Made by a program: the position numbers and the translations under genes. From the NCBI RefSeq assembly GCF_002798405.1, contig NZ_PGGV01000032.1:1-64000 (forward strand): a DNA stretch of 64,000 bases, written 5' to 3'. The notes beneath the pieces were generated by a model that saw only the letters and a program-made list of their open reading frames with translations, ran no database searches and was not told where the DNA came from. Positions 63,804-64,000 of the stretch are shown here, piece by piece. Source of the stretch: Glycomyces xiaoerkulensis (lineage in GTDB: Bacteria; Actinomycetota; Actinomycetes; Mycobacteriales; Micromonosporaceae). Numbering within the stretch: the stretch's first letter is position 1; the number at the start of each line of letters is the position of its first letter.

Positions 63804-64000
63804 ATGACGAACACGCTTCGAGCCGACGACTACAAGGTGGCCGATCTCGAGCTGGCCGAGTTCGGTCGCCACGAGATCCGCTTGGCCGAGCACGAGATGC
63901 CGGGCCTGATGGCGCTGCGCGGGCGCTACTCCGAGGCCAAGCCGCTGGCGGGGGCCCGCATCACCGGTTCCCTCCACATGACGATCCAGACCGCGGTGCT
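63804..64000 (+). CDS. ahcY: Adenosylhomocysteinase, N-terminal part (runs off the window)
   Basis: The first 65 residues are present: [21 protein letters not shown] is followed by [18 protein letters not shown] and [19 protein letters not shown], the highly conserved substrate-binding opening of S-adenosylhomocysteine hydrolase. It splits S-adenosylhomocysteine to adenosine and homocysteine, relieving product inhibition of methyltransferases. Truncated only by the window end. Confidence 0.95.
   Translation, partial: MTNTLRADDYKVADLELAEFGRHEIRLAEHEMPGLMALRGRYSEAKPLAGARITGSLHMTIQTAV

Overview
The window is chromosomal DNA of a high-GC actinomycete. Indicators are a WhiB regulator, NucS, a DUF3499 protein, an acylphosphatase, GTG/TTG starts, and a manC-membrane protein-whiB2-metallopeptidase-DUF3499-manB-Trm112-SIS-manA block in the order known from mycobacteria and relatives. 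The gene mix would fit Glycomycetaceae or Micromonosporales, but that placement is inference only. No tRNA, rRNA or CRISPR array was seen.

Layout. (1) 1-6.4 kb is a mobile-DNA scrapyard: a frameshifted IS5-type transposase, an AT-rich lone TPR-like membrane protein, an IS630-like remnant, a group II intron with a frameshifted reverse transcriptase sitting in the start of a second IS5-type transposase, and a decayed P-loop gene. (2) 6.5-8.6 kb holds four small unrecognised genes, some separated by long perfect hairpins. (3) 8.7-11.6 kb (minus strand) carries a prepilin-peptidase-like membrane protein and a tight operon of WXG/ESX-like small proteins, including a translationally coupled 58-residue membrane protein. 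(4) 11.9-14.3 kb has an APH-fold kinase and an XRE regulator. (5) 15-27.4 kb is an FxLD-type class I lanthipeptide cluster: a protein-isoaspartate-like methyltransferase, a precursor peptide, LanB, LanC and a free-standing SpaB_C-like protein. A GOLPH3-like protein, an APC permease, a GNAT acetyltransferase and a run of overlapping small genes follow.

(6) 28-29.5 kb contains an ISL3 remnant and an IS3 element. (7) 29.7-40.3 kb is a conflict/defence island with three large STAND-type NTPases: a membrane-anchored NACHT protein on the plus strand facing a four-gene minus-strand run. That run is a RHIM-like small protein, an NB-ARC-TPR protein carrying the same SQGF-V-GD motif at its N-terminus, a Trypco2 protein, and a trypsin-STAND-TPR protein of 1360 residues. 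This island is the most interesting part of the window. A decayed DUF222-HNH gene lies next to it.

(8) 42-52.8 kb is ordinary metabolism: a metallo-beta-lactamase fold protein, an NmrA-like protein, acylphosphatase, a LacI-controlled polyol/sugar ABC transporter with a dehydrogenase, a DHFR-like protein, an AraC regulator, a DUF2000 protein and NucS. (9) 52.9-63.5 kb carries a GH36 alpha-galactosidase and the mannose-activation block (ManC, ManB, ManA) interleaved with whiB2. ManA interconverts fructose-6-P and mannose-6-P, ManB interconverts mannose-6-P and mannose-1-P, and ManC makes GDP-mannose. (10) The window ends inside ahcY.
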